From contig NZ_CP024081.1 of NCBI RefSeq assembly GCF_003033885.1, positions 4,776,388-4,840,387 on the forward strand: a stretch of 64,000 bases of DNA, in the 5' to 3' direction. Below are positions 36,467 to 46,446 of the stretch, piece after piece; position 1 is the first letter of the stretch, and every line of letters begins with the position of its first letter. Origin of the DNA: Pseudomonas rhizophila (lineage in GTDB: Bacteria; Pseudomonadota; Gammaproteobacteria; Pseudomonadales; Pseudomonadaceae). The notes under the pieces were generated by a model, which was given only the letters and a program-made list of their open reading frames with translations, was not told where the DNA came from and searched no databases. Made by a program: the position numbers and the translations under genes.

Positions 36467-38016
36467 GAGAAGTCCCTAGGCGCTGCTTCGTTGAGCAACG
36501 CATCACGTTTCTGGTAGCCGGCGAATGCGGCGGCAAGCAAGTCATCCTGGGTCCAGCTGTCGCGCTCGAAGGTGTCAATCAGGCGGCCGGCGGACAGCAC
36601 GCCGATCCGGTCACAGATCAGCATCAATTCCCGCAGGTCGCTGGACACCACAATCAACGCCTTGCCCTGGCGCGTCAGCTCACCGAGCAGCGCATAGATG
36701 TCGAATTTGGCGCCGACGTCGATGCCTCGGGTCGGCTCGTCGAACAGCAATACCGAGCAATCGCGTTCCAGCCAGCGACCGATCACCACCTTCTGTTGAT
36801 TGCCGCCCGACAGTTCGGACACCAACTGTGTCGGACTGGAGCTGCGGATTCGCATGGCGTCGATCTGTCGCTGCGCCAACGCGAACTCTTCGCTGCCATT
36901 GACGAAGCCGCCGCTGGAGATTTCCGGCATGTTGCCCAGGGCAATGTTGGCGGCGATGGATTGAGTCAGTAGCAGGCCTTCGCCCTTGCGGTCCTCGGTG
37001 ATCAGCGCGATGCCGTGGGCCACCGCATCGGACGGCGAGCGAATGCTGACGACATTGGCCGGCGAACCCAGCGCCACCGTGCCGCTGTCGGCCGCATCGG
37101 CGCCGAAGATCAACCGCAGCAGCTCGGTGCGCCCTGCCCCGATCAACCCGGAAATACCGAATATCTCGCCGCTGCGCACCTCGAAGGACACATCGCGGAC
37201 CTTGTCCGAACGGCTCAAGCCGTTGACGGTCAACGCCGGCGCGCCGATCTGGCGCGGGCCCAGGTCGATGTGCTCGCCCAGCTCCCGCCCGACCATCAGC
37301 GTCACCAACTGCTCGCTGTTGTAGTTGGCCATCGGCTCGACGCAGACCAGGTTGCCGTCGCGCAGTACCGCAATGCGCTGGGCCACCCGAGCCAGTTCTT
37401 CGAGGCGATGGGAAATATAAATGATCGACACGCCCCGCGCCTGCAGACGCGTGATCTGCTCGAAGAGCATCTCCACCTCACGAGCGGTCAGCATCGCAGT
37501 CGGCTCGTCGAGAATCAGCACATGGCAATCGCCGATCAGGTTGCGGGCGATTTCGACCATCTGTTGGTGACCGATGCCCAACTCACTGACCAGTGTGTCA
37601 GGGTCGATCGCATCGAGCCCCACCTGGGCCATGGCCTCGACCGCCGCTTTGCGCAGTTGCTTGCGACTGATCCAGCCGCCACGACTGGGCAGGTTGTGGA
37701 GGAACAGGTTTTCGGCCACGGAAAGTGTCGGCAGCAGGTTGAGCTCCTGCATCACCATGCGCACGCCCAGCTCTTCAGCCTGGGTACGACTGCCAGGGCG
37801 ATAATCCTGCCCCTGGAATTGCATCTGCCCGGTGGTCGGCGTCACCAGCCCGCCGATGATCTTGGACAGGGTGCTCTTGCCGGCGCCATTTTCGCCGGTC
37901 AGCGCCAGCACTTCGCCGCGCATCAACGTCAGGTCGATGTCGCTCAGTACCGGTTGGGCATAGGTCTTGCCGATGCCGCTGACCGAAAGGACAGCGTTCG
38001 GGTCGCGAACGGACAT
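36463..38016 (-). CDS. rbsA: Ribose ABC transporter ATP-binding protein
   Basis: 517 residues with two ATPase domains. The first has Walker A GENGAGKST and Walker B LILDEP; the second has a signature SGGNQQK and Walker B LLFDEP. This is the usual RbsA architecture in which the second site is specialised. It energises RbsC. Confidence 0.95.
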   Translation of the reverse strand: MSVRDPNAVLSVSGIGKTYAQPVLSDIDLTLMRGEVLALTGENGAGKSTLSKIIGGLVTPTTGQMQFQGQDYRPGSRTQAEELGVRMVMQELNLLPTLSVAENLFLHNLPSRGGWISRKQLRKAAVEAMAQVGLDAIDPDTLVSELGIGHQQMVEIARNLIGDCHVLILDEPTAMLTAREVEMLFEQITRLQARGVSIIYISHRLEELARVAQRIAVLRDGNLVCVEPMANYNSEQLVTLMVGRELGEHIDLGPRQIGAPALTVNGLSRSDKVRDVSFEVRSGEIFGISGLIGAGRTELLRLIFGADAADSGTVALGSPANVVSIRSPSDAVAHGIALITEDRKGEGLLLTQSIAANIALGNMPEISSGGFVNGSEEFALAQRQIDAMRIRSSSPTQLVSELSGGNQQKVVIGRWLERDCSVLLFDEPTRGIDVGAKFDIYALLGELTRQGKALIVVSSDLRELMLICDRIGVLSAGRLIDTFERDSWTQDDLLAAAFAGYQKRDALLNEAAPRDFS

Positions 38017-38074
38017 AAAAAACTCTCCAATACGCTCGCCGGCAAGGGCGAGCGTCGTTGTGTCGCCAGGATAA

Positions 38075-39031
38075 CTACTGGGTCACCAGCTCGACCGGAG
38101 TTTCGATAACGCCGTTAGTGCCGCTGTCGACGGCTTCGCCCTTGAGGATCTTCAGGGCCGTCTCGATGCCGAAAACAGCCTGTTTGGCGGCGAACTGGTC
38201 GGCAGTCGCCAGGACGCGACCGTCCTTGAGCATAGGCTTGATGGCGTTGATGTTGTCATAACCGACCACTTTTACCTTGCCCGCCTTGCCGGCAGCGCGA
38301 ATGGCCGATACCGCGCCGACCGCCATGCTGTCGTTACCGGCCAGCAGTGCCTTGATGTTCGGGTATTCGCTGAGCATCGAGGCGGCAACCTGATTGCCCT
38401 TGTTGATTTCCCAGTCGCCCGATTGCAGGGAAACGACCTTGATCTGCGCCGCTTCCATTGCATCCTTGAAGCCGGCGGTGCGTGCCTGGGCATTGGTGGT
38501 GGTGGACACGCCTTCAATGATACCGACCTCATCACCAGCCTTGAGCTGCTTGGCCAGGTACTCACCCACCAGGCGCGCGCCCTTGCGGTTGTCCGGGCCT
38601 ACGAACGGCACAGTGATGTTTTTGCTTTTGACCACGTCCGGATCGAGCTGGTTATCGATGTTGATCACGGTGATGCCGGCGTCGACGGCTTTCTTGATCA
38701 CCGGCACCATGGCCTTGGAGTCGGCTGGTGCGATGATGAGGGCATCGACCTTGGACACGATCATCTGCTCGACAATGCGGATCTGGTTGGCGGTGTCGGT
38801 TTCATCCTTGATCCCATTGGAGATCAGGTCGAAATCGGCGGAGTGTTCCTTCTGATAGGCCTTGGCGCCATCTTCCATGGTCAGGAAGAACTCGTTGGCC
38901 AGGGATTTCATGACCAGGGCAACCTTGGGTTTTTCCGGGGTCTGGGCAAATGCCGAAGAGAAAGGCAGCGCAGCGGATGCGGCCGCGAGCATGGCGACGG
39001 CGAGAAGGCGTCCAGCGAATGGCAACTTCAT
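38075..39031 (-). CDS. rbsB: Ribose-binding periplasmic protein
   Basis: 318 residues. Signal peptide 1-29 (AVAMLAAASAALPFSSAFA) then a type I binding-protein fold with ADSKAMVPVIKKA and DNRKGARLVGEYL. First gene of the leftward rbsBACRKD operon. It captures ribose, including any released by the exported nucleoside hydrolase encoded at the operon end. Confidence 0.95.
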   Translation of the reverse strand: MKLPFAGRLLAVAMLAAASAALPFSSAFAQTPEKPKVALVMKSLANEFFLTMEDGAKAYQKEHSADFDLISNGIKDETDTANQIRIVEQMIVSKVDALIIAPADSKAMVPVIKKAVDAGITVINIDNQLDPDVVKSKNITVPFVGPDNRKGARLVGEYLAKQLKAGDEVGIIEGVSTTTNAQARTAGFKDAMEAAQIKVVSLQSGDWEINKGNQVAASMLSEYPNIKALLAGNDSMAVGAVSAIRAAGKAGKVKVVGYDNINAIKPMLKDGRVLATADQFAAKQAVFGIETALKILKGEAVDSGTNGVIETPVELVTQ

Positions 39032-39120
39032 GGGTTCACTCCGATTTTATGATTATTTTGAGCAAAATCGTTGCACGGGAAGTCGTTCCACAGGCCGTCG
39101 CCAAGCATCAACGAAGGCTG

Positions 39121-39134
39121 CGCAAACGTTTGCG
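39121..39134. promoter_or_regulatory. RbsR-type operator
   Basis: A perfect 14-bp palindrome CGCAAACGTTTGCG with the central CG typical of LacI-family operators, 90 bp upstream of rbsB. A degenerate copy (GCAAAATCGTTGC) is at 39062-39074. Confidence 0.82.
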
Positions 39135-39199
39135 TGAAGGGAACTATGGTAAAGCTTCCGGGTTTTGTCAACGTGCGGATTTCACCGCAAGGCTGGGGA

Positions 39200-39646
39200 T
39201 CAGACGGTCGTGTTGACCAGCGCACCCGAACCGGAGCCCTTGGCCAGCTCTGTGATCAGATGGCCAGTGACTTCCAGCAATGCACCGCTGGTGTCGGCAA
39301 TTTGGCCTTGTATCGCCATGACCGCAGTGGTTTTGGCTTCGGGTGTCGGATAGACCTGCTTCTGCGCAGCAGACAACTGCTGTTGCTGTTCTCTGAGCTG
39401 CTGTTGCAGCTCTTGCATGCGTTTGAGCAACACCTGCACGGCAATGCTCTGGGTGCTCCCGCTCTTTTCGGTCTTGCCTTCGGACGCAGGGCTCATGCTC
39501 GTACGAACCTGGCCTGGCGCCTGCGTCTGGCCAAGGGTCTCATCGGCTGCCTCGGCGCTCGCTTGGCTCAAGGCCTTGAGCGTGGCCGGGGACTGGCCGC
39601 CGATGGTGACGGCAGCTGCATTTGGAAAGCCGACGGAAAACGACAT
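39200..39646 (-). CDS. Conserved hypothetical coiled-coil protein
   Basis: 148 residues. The N-terminal half is Ala/Ser/Gly-rich and probably disordered. Residues ~70-100 form a Gln-rich coiled coil (KRMQELQQQLREQQQQL), followed by a helical C-terminus. This resembles FlxA-like proteins but the similarity is only in the coil. No signal peptide. Role unknown. Confidence 0.65.
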   Translation of the reverse strand: MSFSVGFPNAAAVTIGGQSPATLKALSQASAEAADETLGQTQAPGQVRTSMSPASEGKTEKSGSTQSIAVQVLLKRMQELQQQLREQQQQLSAAQKQVYPTPEAKTTAVMAIQGQIADTSGALLEVTGHLITELAKGSGSGALVNTTV

Positions 39647-39796
39647 AACAAAACTCCATGGATAAGATTCCTACGAAGGCCATCGACTGCTTGAGCGGCT
39701 TCTTTAGCTTAATTTTTCCTACACCAAAACGGAAAAAGCGTTGTCAGAGGATTTTCTTGAATTTTAAGCAGTTGCGTAAATGCCTACGGTTAAATA

Positions 39797-39812
39797 CTGT
39801 ACGCACGTACAG
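39797..39812. promoter_or_regulatory. LexA (SOS) box
   Basis: CTGTACG-CA-CGTACAG fits the gammaproteobacterial CTGT-N8-ACAG consensus and is a perfect 7-bp-arm palindrome. It ends 18 bp before the GTG start of the DUF1654 gene, overlapping its probable promoter. Confidence 0.85.
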
Positions 39813-39830
39813 CTCAATAAGGATAATCCT

Positions 39831-40079
39831 GTGGCAACGCCGTCCGCTGCAACTACCCCCTTAGATTCCTATACCCGCCTCGGCCTGCGGGTCTCGAAAA
39901 TCATCAACTCCCCCACCGCACAAAAAGCCAAGGCGGCCCTGATCTTCCGGCTTCCCGAGGAGCCGGTGGATGAGTGGGAGCGCCTGCTGGAAGAAATCGA
40001 CGAGAACGACAATGTGACCCTCGCCTATCGCGACGATGGCGGTGTGCAGGTGTTCTGGGTTGTGCCGAAGGAAGATTGA
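39831..40079 (+). CDS. DUF1654-family protein, putative SOS gene
   Basis: 82 residues from a GTG at 39831 with AAGGA upstream; an open frame continues 17 codons further 5' but would run through the LexA box. The core (GLRVSKIINSPTAQKAKAAL, LAYRDDGGVQVFW) is the DUF1654 domain, a Pseudomonas family of unknown function. The LexA box and the endonuclease gene 5 bp downstream indicate a DNA-damage operon. Confidence 0.85.
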   Translation: MATPSAATTPLDSYTRLGLRVSKIINSPTAQKAKAALIFRLPEEPVDEWERLLEEIDENDNVTLAYRDDGGVQVFWVVPKED

Positions 40080-40084
40080 GCCTG

Positions 40085-40774
40085 ATGAGTGTTCGTTGTT
40101 TTGCTTTATTGCTTGCGATTGTCGCCATGGGCGCGCAGGCCGATGCGCCCCGCACGTTCAGCGAGGCCAAGAAAGTCGCCTGGAAACTCTATGCCCCCCA
40201 ATCCACCGAGTTCTACTGTGGCTGCAAATACTCAGGCAATCGCGTGAACCTGGCAGCCTGCGGTTATGTGCCGCGCAAAAACGCCAATCGCGCCGCGCGT
40301 ATCGAGTGGGAGCATATCGTCCCGGCGTGGCAGATCGGGCATCAGCGTCAATGCTGGCAACAAGGCGGGCGGAAGAATTGCACCCGCCACGACCCGGTCT
40401 ATCAACGGGCCGAGGCCGATCTTCATAACCTGGTGCCCAGCATCGGGGAAGTGAACGGCGACCGCAGCAACTTCAGCTTTGGCTGGCTGCCGGCGCAGAC
40501 GGGCCAGTACGGCTCATGCCTGACCCAGGTGGATTTCAAGGCCAAGAAAGTCATGCCCCGCCCTTCCATTCGTGGAATGATCGCCCGGACGTATTTCTAC
40601 ATGAGCAAACAATACGGCCTGCGCCTTTCGAAACAGGACCGGCGCCTGTATGAAGCCTGGGACAAGACATACCCGGTACAGAGCTGGGAGCGCCAGCGCA
40701 ACCAGAGCGTGGCGTGCGTGATGGGGCGTGGCAACGAGTTCGTGGGCCCGGTGAATTTGAAGGCCTGCGGTTGA
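40085..40774 (+). CDS. endA: Endonuclease I (periplasmic DNase)
   Basis: 229 residues with a signal peptide (1-19, cleavage after AQA). The beta-beta-alpha-metal nuclease core is visible: EWEHIVPAW with the catalytic His, and ADLHNLVPSIGEVNGDRSN with the metal-binding Asn. Conserved Cys pairs would form disulphides. It degrades double-stranded DNA outside the cytoplasm. It starts 5 bp after the DUF1654 stop, so it shares the LexA-box promoter. Confidence 0.93.
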   Translation: MSVRCFALLLAIVAMGAQADAPRTFSEAKKVAWKLYAPQSTEFYCGCKYSGNRVNLAACGYVPRKNANRAARIEWEHIVPAWQIGHQRQCWQQGGRKNCTRHDPVYQRAEADLHNLVPSIGEVNGDRSNFSFGWLPAQTGQYGSCLTQVDFKAKKVMPRPSIRGMIARTYFYMSKQYGLRLSKQDRRLYEAWDKTYPVQSWERQRNQSVACVMGRGNEFVGPVNLKACG

Positions 40775-40803
40775 TCTCGCATGGGTAAACAGCGCCAATC
40801 AAC

Positions 40804-40893
40804 CGTGGGAGCTTGTTTGCTCGCGATAGGGGCATGCCCGTCAACGTCAACGTTGGCTGAGCCACTGCTATCGCGAGCAGGCTCGCTCCCACA
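40804..40893. repeat. REPIN (inverted REP pair)
   Basis: GTGGGAGCTTGTTTGCTCGCGATAG and its inverted partner CTATCGCGAGCAGGCTCGCTCCCAC flank a ~40-bp variable spacer. It lies between convergent endA and the SPOR lipoprotein gene. Confidence 0.9.
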
Positions 40894-40931
40894 GGTGTTG
40901 TGGCTTACCTGACTGTTCTGCTCTGCGGGGT

Positions 40932-41297
40932 TTATTGAGCGCTTGGGTAATCCACCACCAGCGACTCGATGTTGCGCTTTTTCGCTCGAACCAGGGCGGC
41001 GTTCAATTGCTCCTGCTTCGCCTCGGCTTCAGCCTTTGAATTGAAAGGCCCGACCAGAACCCGGTCCTTGCCATTGTCTTTCACCACACTCGATACAAAA
41101 CTGTGCTCGATGAGCCAGGCGGTCAGGTCGCTGACCGCTTGCGGGATTTCGCCCCGGACCTCGACGCCCCATTGCGGCGCAGCGGCGGCGCTCGGTGCAG
41201 TGGTTGCCGCCACCTTTGGCTTCGGTGTGTCGACGTCACGCCCTTCACCGCATCCTGCCAGCGCCAATACCGCGATTACCCAAGCCAATTTGCGCAC
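40932..41297 (-). CDS. SPOR-domain lipoprotein
   Basis: 121 residues. Lipobox VLALAGC with Cys16, a Pro/Ala/Thr linker and a ~75-residue SPOR domain (WGVEVRGEIPQAVSDL, RVLVGPFNSKAEAEAKQEQL). SPOR domains bind denuded septal peptidoglycan, so it probably acts at the envelope or division site. Monocistronic. Confidence 0.87.
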   Translation of the reverse strand: MRKLAWVIAVLALAGCGEGRDVDTPKPKVAATTAPSAAAAPQWGVEVRGEIPQAVSDLTAWLIEHSFVSSVVKDNGKDRVLVGPFNSKAEAEAKQEQLNAALVRAKKRNIESLVVDYPSAQ

Positions 41298-41545
41298 AAC
41301 GTTTTACCCCGGAAGACATGGAGCGGGGATTTTAACACTCAAGCCCGTCAATAACGCCGTAAACAGCGCTCAAAACACGAGAAACCTGCACGGCGTCTCT
41401 GTATAGTCGCACCCTGGGAATTAATGCTGCGTCTGCGCGTCAGAAAGAGGCACCCACATTGTGACACTTGGCACTAATCTATAAGCAGTACCGACATCTG
41501 CACTGCCTGAATCAGGTGCCCTATAAAGCAATCAAGGAGAACACC

Positions 41546-41740
41546 ATGCTGATACTCACCCGCAAAGTCGGTGAAAGCATAAACATTGGTGACGACATCA
41601 CGATCACCATTCTGGGCGTTAGCGGCCAACAAGTCCGTATCGGCATCAACGCTCCGAAAAACGTTGCGGTGCATCGCGAAGAGATTTATCAGCGCATTCA
41701 GGCGGGCCTTACCGCCCCTGACAAGCCGCAAACGCCCTGA
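41546..41740 (+). CDS. rsmE: Post-transcriptional regulator RsmE (CsrA family)
   Basis: 64 residues from ATG 41546 with CAAGGAGAACACC, whose GGA motif could be bound by the protein itself. The sequence [20 protein letters not shown] and the RNA-contact Arg44 in VHREE define CsrA. The 64-residue length and TAPDKPQTP tail match RsmE of fluorescent pseudomonads rather than RsmA. It blocks ribosome binding on GGA-containing mRNAs under Gac/Rsm control. Monocistronic, followed by a terminator. Confidence 0.94.
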   Translation: MLILTRKVGESINIGDDITITILGVSGQQVRIGINAPKNVAVHREEIYQRIQAGLTAPDKPQTP

Positions 41741-41757
41741 GCCCTGCAGCAGTCCGT

Positions 41758-41790
41758 AGCCAGCCCTTCTGCATCGTCGCAAGGCTGGCT
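41758..41790 (+). terminator. Terminator after rsmE
   Basis: AGCCAGCC and GGCTGGCT form an 8-bp stem with a 17-nt loop, 17 bp after the rsmE stop. No long U-run follows. Confidence 0.6.
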
Positions 41791-41942
41791 AAAGATTCAT
41801 GCCGACTGTCCCTCATCATCCCCGCTCCATCTCGCCTTTGATTTTTTCGTTCATCCCGTCAAACCGATACTAATGACATGGCTCATAGCATGGCTGTCAG
41901 ACGTTTCGTTTTAATGGCGATGAAGCAGGTATTCGTGACGGC

Positions 41943-42398
41943 TCAACCCAGCCCCACGCCGCGAGCCATTCCTGTGGCAGCGACCACCATCAGCACCAGT
42001 AACAAAGCTTCAATGTGACTGATCCGCGCAAACCGGCCGGCTTTCGAAGGATCGATCGCACGCCCTTTGCCCAGTGCCATCCGCCATTTGATCAGCGCGA
42101 TCATCGGCGCGATTTCAAGCAACAGGATCAGCACGAACAACGTCATCTTCAGGTGAAACAGCGGTTGGTGCAGGTAATAGTCCGTGCCTTTTTCAAACCC
42201 ACCAAAAGCACGCATCCCGCCGGTCACCAGCAGGACCACCGCCGATAGCCCCCATAGGTTGTCCGCCATCAAGACATTTCGAACCGCGTCCGTACCGCCC
42301 GCCAGACGTCGCAACGCCGTGCCACGGGTAAGTACCGCCCAGAACCCCAGGGCGAAAGCCAGAAGATGAATTGCCGCAAGAGACCAATGAGCCAACAT
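41943..42398 (-). CDS. DUF2214-family inner-membrane protein
   Basis: 151 residues with four hydrophobic helices and the family pattern (LADNLWG-like MADNLWGLSAVVLLVTGGMRAF, FHLKMTLFVLILLLEI). Conserved His residues in HWSLAAIHLLAF and FHLK are reminiscent of haem-binding membrane proteins. Function unknown. Monocistronic. Confidence 0.85.
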   Translation of the reverse strand: MLAHWSLAAIHLLAFALGFWAVLTRGTALRRLAGGTDAVRNVLMADNLWGLSAVVLLVTGGMRAFGGFEKGTDYYLHQPLFHLKMTLFVLILLLEIAPMIALIKWRMALGKGRAIDPSKAGRFARISHIEALLLVLMVVAATGMARGVGLG

Positions 42399-42482
42399 GG
42401 AAGATTCCTGTCAGAGGATGTCGAATCGACCTGACAGTACTAGCTCATAACAGGATGATTGCCAGGATAGGCATACAAAAAA

Positions 42483-42574
42483 CTGTGGGAGCGAGCCTGC
42501 TCGCGATGACGGAGTGTCAGACAACATTGTTGTTGGCTGATACACCGCTATCGCGAGCAGGCTCGCTCCCACAG
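42483..42574. repeat. REPIN (inverted REP pair)
   Basis: CTGTGGGAGCGAGCCTGCTC and CTATCGCGAGCAGGCTCGCT are inverted partners around a short variable spacer, between the DUF2214 gene and the cysS stop. Confidence 0.92.
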
Positions 42575-42591
42575 GGGTATTGCGTAAGGAC

Positions 42592-43974
42592 TCAGTCAGC
42601 CAAACGCCAGGTCGTCCCGCCCTTGCCGTCTTCCAGCACCACGCCCATGGCGGTGAGCTGGTCGCGGATGCGGTCGGATTCTGCCCAGTCCTTGTTGGCC
42701 CGCGCAGTCAGGCGCGCCTGGATCAACGCTTCGACCTCGGCGGCGTCCACGCGACCTTCGGCACCGGCCTGAAGGAAATCATCCGCCTCGAGCTGCAACA
42801 CACCCAGGACGCCGGCCAGTTCTTTCAGACGCGCCGCCAGACCCGCCGCCGCGTTGAGATCACTCTCCCGCAGACGATTGATCTCGCGCACCATCTCGAA
42901 CAGCACCGCGCAGGCTTCCGGCGTGCCGAAGTCGTCGTTCATCACTTCAGTGAAGCGCGCGACGAAGGCTTCGCCACCGGCGGCCGGGACCTTCGGCAGG
43001 CCCTTCAACGCATGGTAGAACCGCTCCAGGGCGCCCTTGGCGTCCTTGAGGTTGTCTTCCGAATAGTTGATGGCGCTGCGATAGTGACTGGACACCAGCA
43101 GGTAACGCACGACTTCGGGGTGGTACTTGTCGAGCACGTCGCGGATGGTGAAGAAGTTGTTCAAGGACTTGGACATCTTCTCGCCGTTGATCCGGATCAT
43201 GCCGCAATGCATCCACGCATTGGCGTAGGTCTTGCCGGTGGCCGCTTCGCTCTGGGCGATTTCGTTTTCGTGGTGCGGGAATTCCAGGTCGCTGCCGCCG
43301 CCATGAATGTCGAAGGTCTCGCCCAGGCAGCAGGTCGACATCACCGAGCATTCGATGTGCCACCCCGGACGCCCGGCGCCCCACGGCGACTCCCAGCTCG
43401 GCTCACCCGGCTTGGCGGCTTTCCACAGCACGAAGTCCAGCGGGTCCTGTTTCGACTCGTCGACTTCGATGCGCGCGCCGATGCGCAGGTCTTCGATTTT
43501 CTTGCGCGACAGCTTGCCGTAGCCCATGAACTTGGCGACGCGGTAATACACGTCGCCATTGCCCGGTGCGTAGGCATAACCCTTGTCGATCAAGGTCTGG
43601 ATCATCGCCAGCATGCCTGGGATGTGGTCCGTGGCACGGGGCTCCAGGTCGGGCTTGAGGATATTGAGGCGCGCCTCGTCCTCGTGCATGGCCTTGATCA
43701 TGCGCTCGGTCAGCGCATCGTAAGGCTCGCCGTTTTCCCGGGCACGGTTGATGATCTTGTCTTCGATGTCGGTGATGTTGCGCACGTAGGTCAGGTCATA
43801 ACCGCTGAAACGCAACCAGCGGGTCACCAGGTCGAACGCAACCATGCTGCGACCATGGCCGATGTGGCAATAGTCGTACACGGTCATCCCGCAGACGTAC
43901 ATGCGGACCTTGTTACCGTCCAGCGGCTTGAAGACTTCTTTGCTCTTGGTGAGCGTGTTGTAGATCGTAAGCAC
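42592..43974 (-). CDS. cysS: Cysteinyl-tRNA synthetase
   Basis: 460 residues, class I. The HIGH motif is in YCHIGHGRS and KMSKS in [12 protein letters not shown]; zinc ligands include Cys28 in MYVCGMTV and the Cys/His in the GWHIECS region. It follows glnS by 21 bp in the same orientation, a conserved glnS-cysS pair in pseudomonads. Confidence 0.97.
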   Translation of the reverse strand: MLTIYNTLTKSKEVFKPLDGNKVRMYVCGMTVYDYCHIGHGRSMVAFDLVTRWLRFSGYDLTYVRNITDIEDKIINRARENGEPYDALTERMIKAMHEDEARLNILKPDLEPRATDHIPGMLAMIQTLIDKGYAYAPGNGDVYYRVAKFMGYGKLSRKKIEDLRIGARIEVDESKQDPLDFVLWKAAKPGEPSWESPWGAGRPGWHIECSVMSTCCLGETFDIHGGGSDLEFPHHENEIAQSEAATGKTYANAWMHCGMIRINGEKMSKSLNNFFTIRDVLDKYHPEVVRYLLVSSHYRSAINYSEDNLKDAKGALERFYHALKGLPKVPAAGGEAFVARFTEVMNDDFGTPEACAVLFEMVREINRLRESDLNAAAGLAARLKELAGVLGVLQLEADDFLQAGAEGRVDAAEVEALIQARLTARANKDWAESDRIRDQLTAMGVVLEDGKGGTTWRLAD

Positions 43975-43995
43975 AGGGTTTCCCTTAAGACTTGA

Positions 43996-45693
43996 TCACT
44001 GACCCCAGGAATCGCGCAAGGTCACGGTACGGTTGAACACCGGAGCACCGGGTTTCGAGTCCTTGATATCCGCGCAGAAGTAACCTTCGCGCTCGAACTG
44101 GAAACGGTCTTCCGGCTGTGCGTTGCCCAGCGAAGGCTCGGCACGACAACCAGTGAGTACTTGCAGGGAGTCAGGGTTGATGTTGTCCAGGAAGCTGGCG
44201 CTGTCCTCGGCCTTTTCAGGGTTCGGCGAACGGAACAGGCGATCGTACAAGCGCACTTCGCACTCGACGCTGGCAGCGGCCGGCACCCAGTGGATCACGC
44301 CCTTGACCTTGCGACCTTCCGGGTTCTTGCCCAGGGTCTCGGGATCGTACGAGCAATGCAGTTCGACGATGTTGCCGTCGGCGTCCTTGATCGCTTCGTC
44401 GGCGCGGATCACGTAGCTGCCGCGCAGGCGCACTTCACCGGCAGGCTCCAGGCGCTTATAGCCTTTTGGCGGCTCTTCCATGAAGTCTTCACGGTCGATG
44501 TAGATTTCCCGGGCGAACGGCAGGACGCGCACGCCCATGTCTTCTTTCGGGTGGCAAGGCAGTTCGAGGTTCTCGACTTTGTCTTGCGGGTAGTTGGTGA
44601 TCACCACTTTCAACGGACGCAGCACGCACATGGCGCGTGGGGCGCTGTGGTCCAGGTCGTCGCGGATACTGAATTCCAGCATGCCGAAGTCCACCACGCC
44701 GTCGGAACGGTTGGTGCCGACCATCTCGCAGAAGTTGCGGATCGATTTTGGCGTGTAGCCACGACGACGGAAGCCCGACAGCGTCGACATGCGCGGGTCA
44801 TCCCAGCCGTTGACGTGCTTTTCGTCCACCAGTTGCTTGAGCTTGCGCTTGCTGGTGATGGTGTAGTTCAGGTTCAGGCGGCTGAATTCGTACTGGCGCG
44901 GCTGAGCCGGCACCGGCAGGTGCTCCAGGAACCACTCGTACAAAGGACGATGGCTTTCGAACTCCAGGGTGCAGATCGAGTGGGTGATGCCTTCGATGGC
45001 GTCCGACTGGCCGTGGGTGAAGTCATAGTTGGGGTAGATGCACCATTTGTCGCCAGTCTGGTGGTGATGGGCGTGACGGATGCGGTACATGATCGGGTCG
45101 CGCAGGTTCATGTTCGGCGAGGCCATGTCGATCTTCGCACGCAGCACCCGTGCGCCGTCCGGGAACTCGCCGCCGCGCATGCGGGCGAACAGGTCCAGGT
45201 TCTCCTCGACGCTGCGATCACGGAACGGGCTGTTCTTGCCCGGCTCGGTCAGGCTGCCACGGTATTCCTTGGCCTGCTCGGGGGTCAGGTCGCACACGTA
45301 GGCCTTGCCGGCCTTGATCAGCTCCACCGCCCAGTCGTGCAACTGGTCGAAATACTGCGAGGCATAGCGCACCTCACCGGCCCATTCAAAACCCAGCCAT
45401 TTAACGTCGCTTTCGATCGCGTCGATGTACTCCTGGTCTTCCTTGGCCGGGTTGGTGTCGTCGAAACGCAAGTGCGTGACGCCGCCAAACTCCTGGGCCA
45501 GACCGAAGTTCACGCAAATCGACTTGGCGTGACCGATGTGCAGGTAGCCATTGGGCTCCGGCGGAAAACGGGTGACGATCTGCGTGTGCTTACCCGAATC
45601 CAGGTCCGCCTGGATGATCGGGCGCAGGAAATTGACCGGCACGGCCGGGCCGGTCTTGGAATTCGAGGTAGGGTCGACAGTGGGCTTGCTCAT
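43996..45693 (-). CDS. glnS: Glutaminyl-tRNA synthetase
   Basis: 565 residues from ATG 45693 (AAGGA upstream); an ATG at 45774 lacks a ribosome site. Class I motifs are [15 protein letters not shown] and the SKRKL variant of KMSKS. The C-terminal anticodon-binding beta-barrels are complete. Charges tRNA-Gln directly. Confidence 0.97.
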   Translation of the reverse strand: MSKPTVDPTSNSKTGPAVPVNFLRPIIQADLDSGKHTQIVTRFPPEPNGYLHIGHAKSICVNFGLAQEFGGVTHLRFDDTNPAKEDQEYIDAIESDVKWLGFEWAGEVRYASQYFDQLHDWAVELIKAGKAYVCDLTPEQAKEYRGSLTEPGKNSPFRDRSVEENLDLFARMRGGEFPDGARVLRAKIDMASPNMNLRDPIMYRIRHAHHHQTGDKWCIYPNYDFTHGQSDAIEGITHSICTLEFESHRPLYEWFLEHLPVPAQPRQYEFSRLNLNYTITSKRKLKQLVDEKHVNGWDDPRMSTLSGFRRRGYTPKSIRNFCEMVGTNRSDGVVDFGMLEFSIRDDLDHSAPRAMCVLRPLKVVITNYPQDKVENLELPCHPKEDMGVRVLPFAREIYIDREDFMEEPPKGYKRLEPAGEVRLRGSYVIRADEAIKDADGNIVELHCSYDPETLGKNPEGRKVKGVIHWVPAAASVECEVRLYDRLFRSPNPEKAEDSASFLDNINPDSLQVLTGCRAEPSLGNAQPEDRFQFEREGYFCADIKDSKPGAPVFNRTVTLRDSWGQ

Positions 45694-45942
45694 AGGATCC
45701 TTGAACGTACAAGTGCGCGGCCGGGTGCGGCCTGATAAATCAAAGCCCGTATCATAGCCGATGCTGTCAAGCACCTGACAGGCCAGGTCGGTAAACGATT
45801 GAATTTAATCGACGACCCGATGAAAAACAGCCTCGAAAAACCCGCTCGGCGCGCTAAACTGCCCAGCCTGGCCGATTACAGCCAGACCGGTTGCGGGCAG
45901 CAAAGCCCCGAAACCCACGAATTCCTTGAAAGAGTAGCGATC

Positions 45943-46446
45943 ATGACTCAAGTCAAACTGACCACCAACCACGGCGACATCGTCCTGGAACTGAACGCCG
46001 AGAAGGCACCGATCACCGTTGCCAACTTCGTTGAATACGTCAAGGCCGGCCACTACGAAAACACCGTTTTCCACCGTGTCATCGGCAACTTCATGATCCA
46101 GGGCGGCGGTTTCGAGCCAGGCATGAAAGAAAAGAAAGACAAGCGCCCAAGCATCCAGAACGAAGCCGACAACGGTCTGGCGAACGAGAAGTACAGCGTC
46201 GCCATGGCCCGCACCATGGAACCGCATTCGGCTTCCGCGCAGTTCTTCATCAACGTGGCCGACAACAGCTTCCTGAACCACAGCAGCAAGACCACCCAGG
46301 GCTGGGGTTACGCGGTGTTCGGCAAAGTGGTTGAAGGCACCGACGTGGTCGACAAGATCAAAGGCGTTTCCACCACGTCCAAGGCCGGCCACCAGGACGT
46401 GCCAGCAGAAGACGTGATCATCGAGAAAGCCGAGATCATTGAGTGA
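45943..46446 (+). CDS. ppiB: Peptidyl-prolyl cis-trans isomerase B (cyclophilin)
   Basis: 167 residues from ATG 45943. Cyclophilin active-site residues are in [13 protein letters not shown] and [10 protein letters not shown]. No signal peptide, so it is the cytoplasmic form. The stop overlaps the lpxH GTG start, so the two are coupled. Confidence 0.96.
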   Translation: MTQVKLTTNHGDIVLELNAEKAPITVANFVEYVKAGHYENTVFHRVIGNFMIQGGGFEPGMKEKKDKRPSIQNEADNGLANEKYSVAMARTMEPHSASAQFFINVADNSFLNHSSKTTQGWGYAVFGKVVEGTDVVDKIKGVSTTSKAGHQDVPAEDVIIEKAEIIE

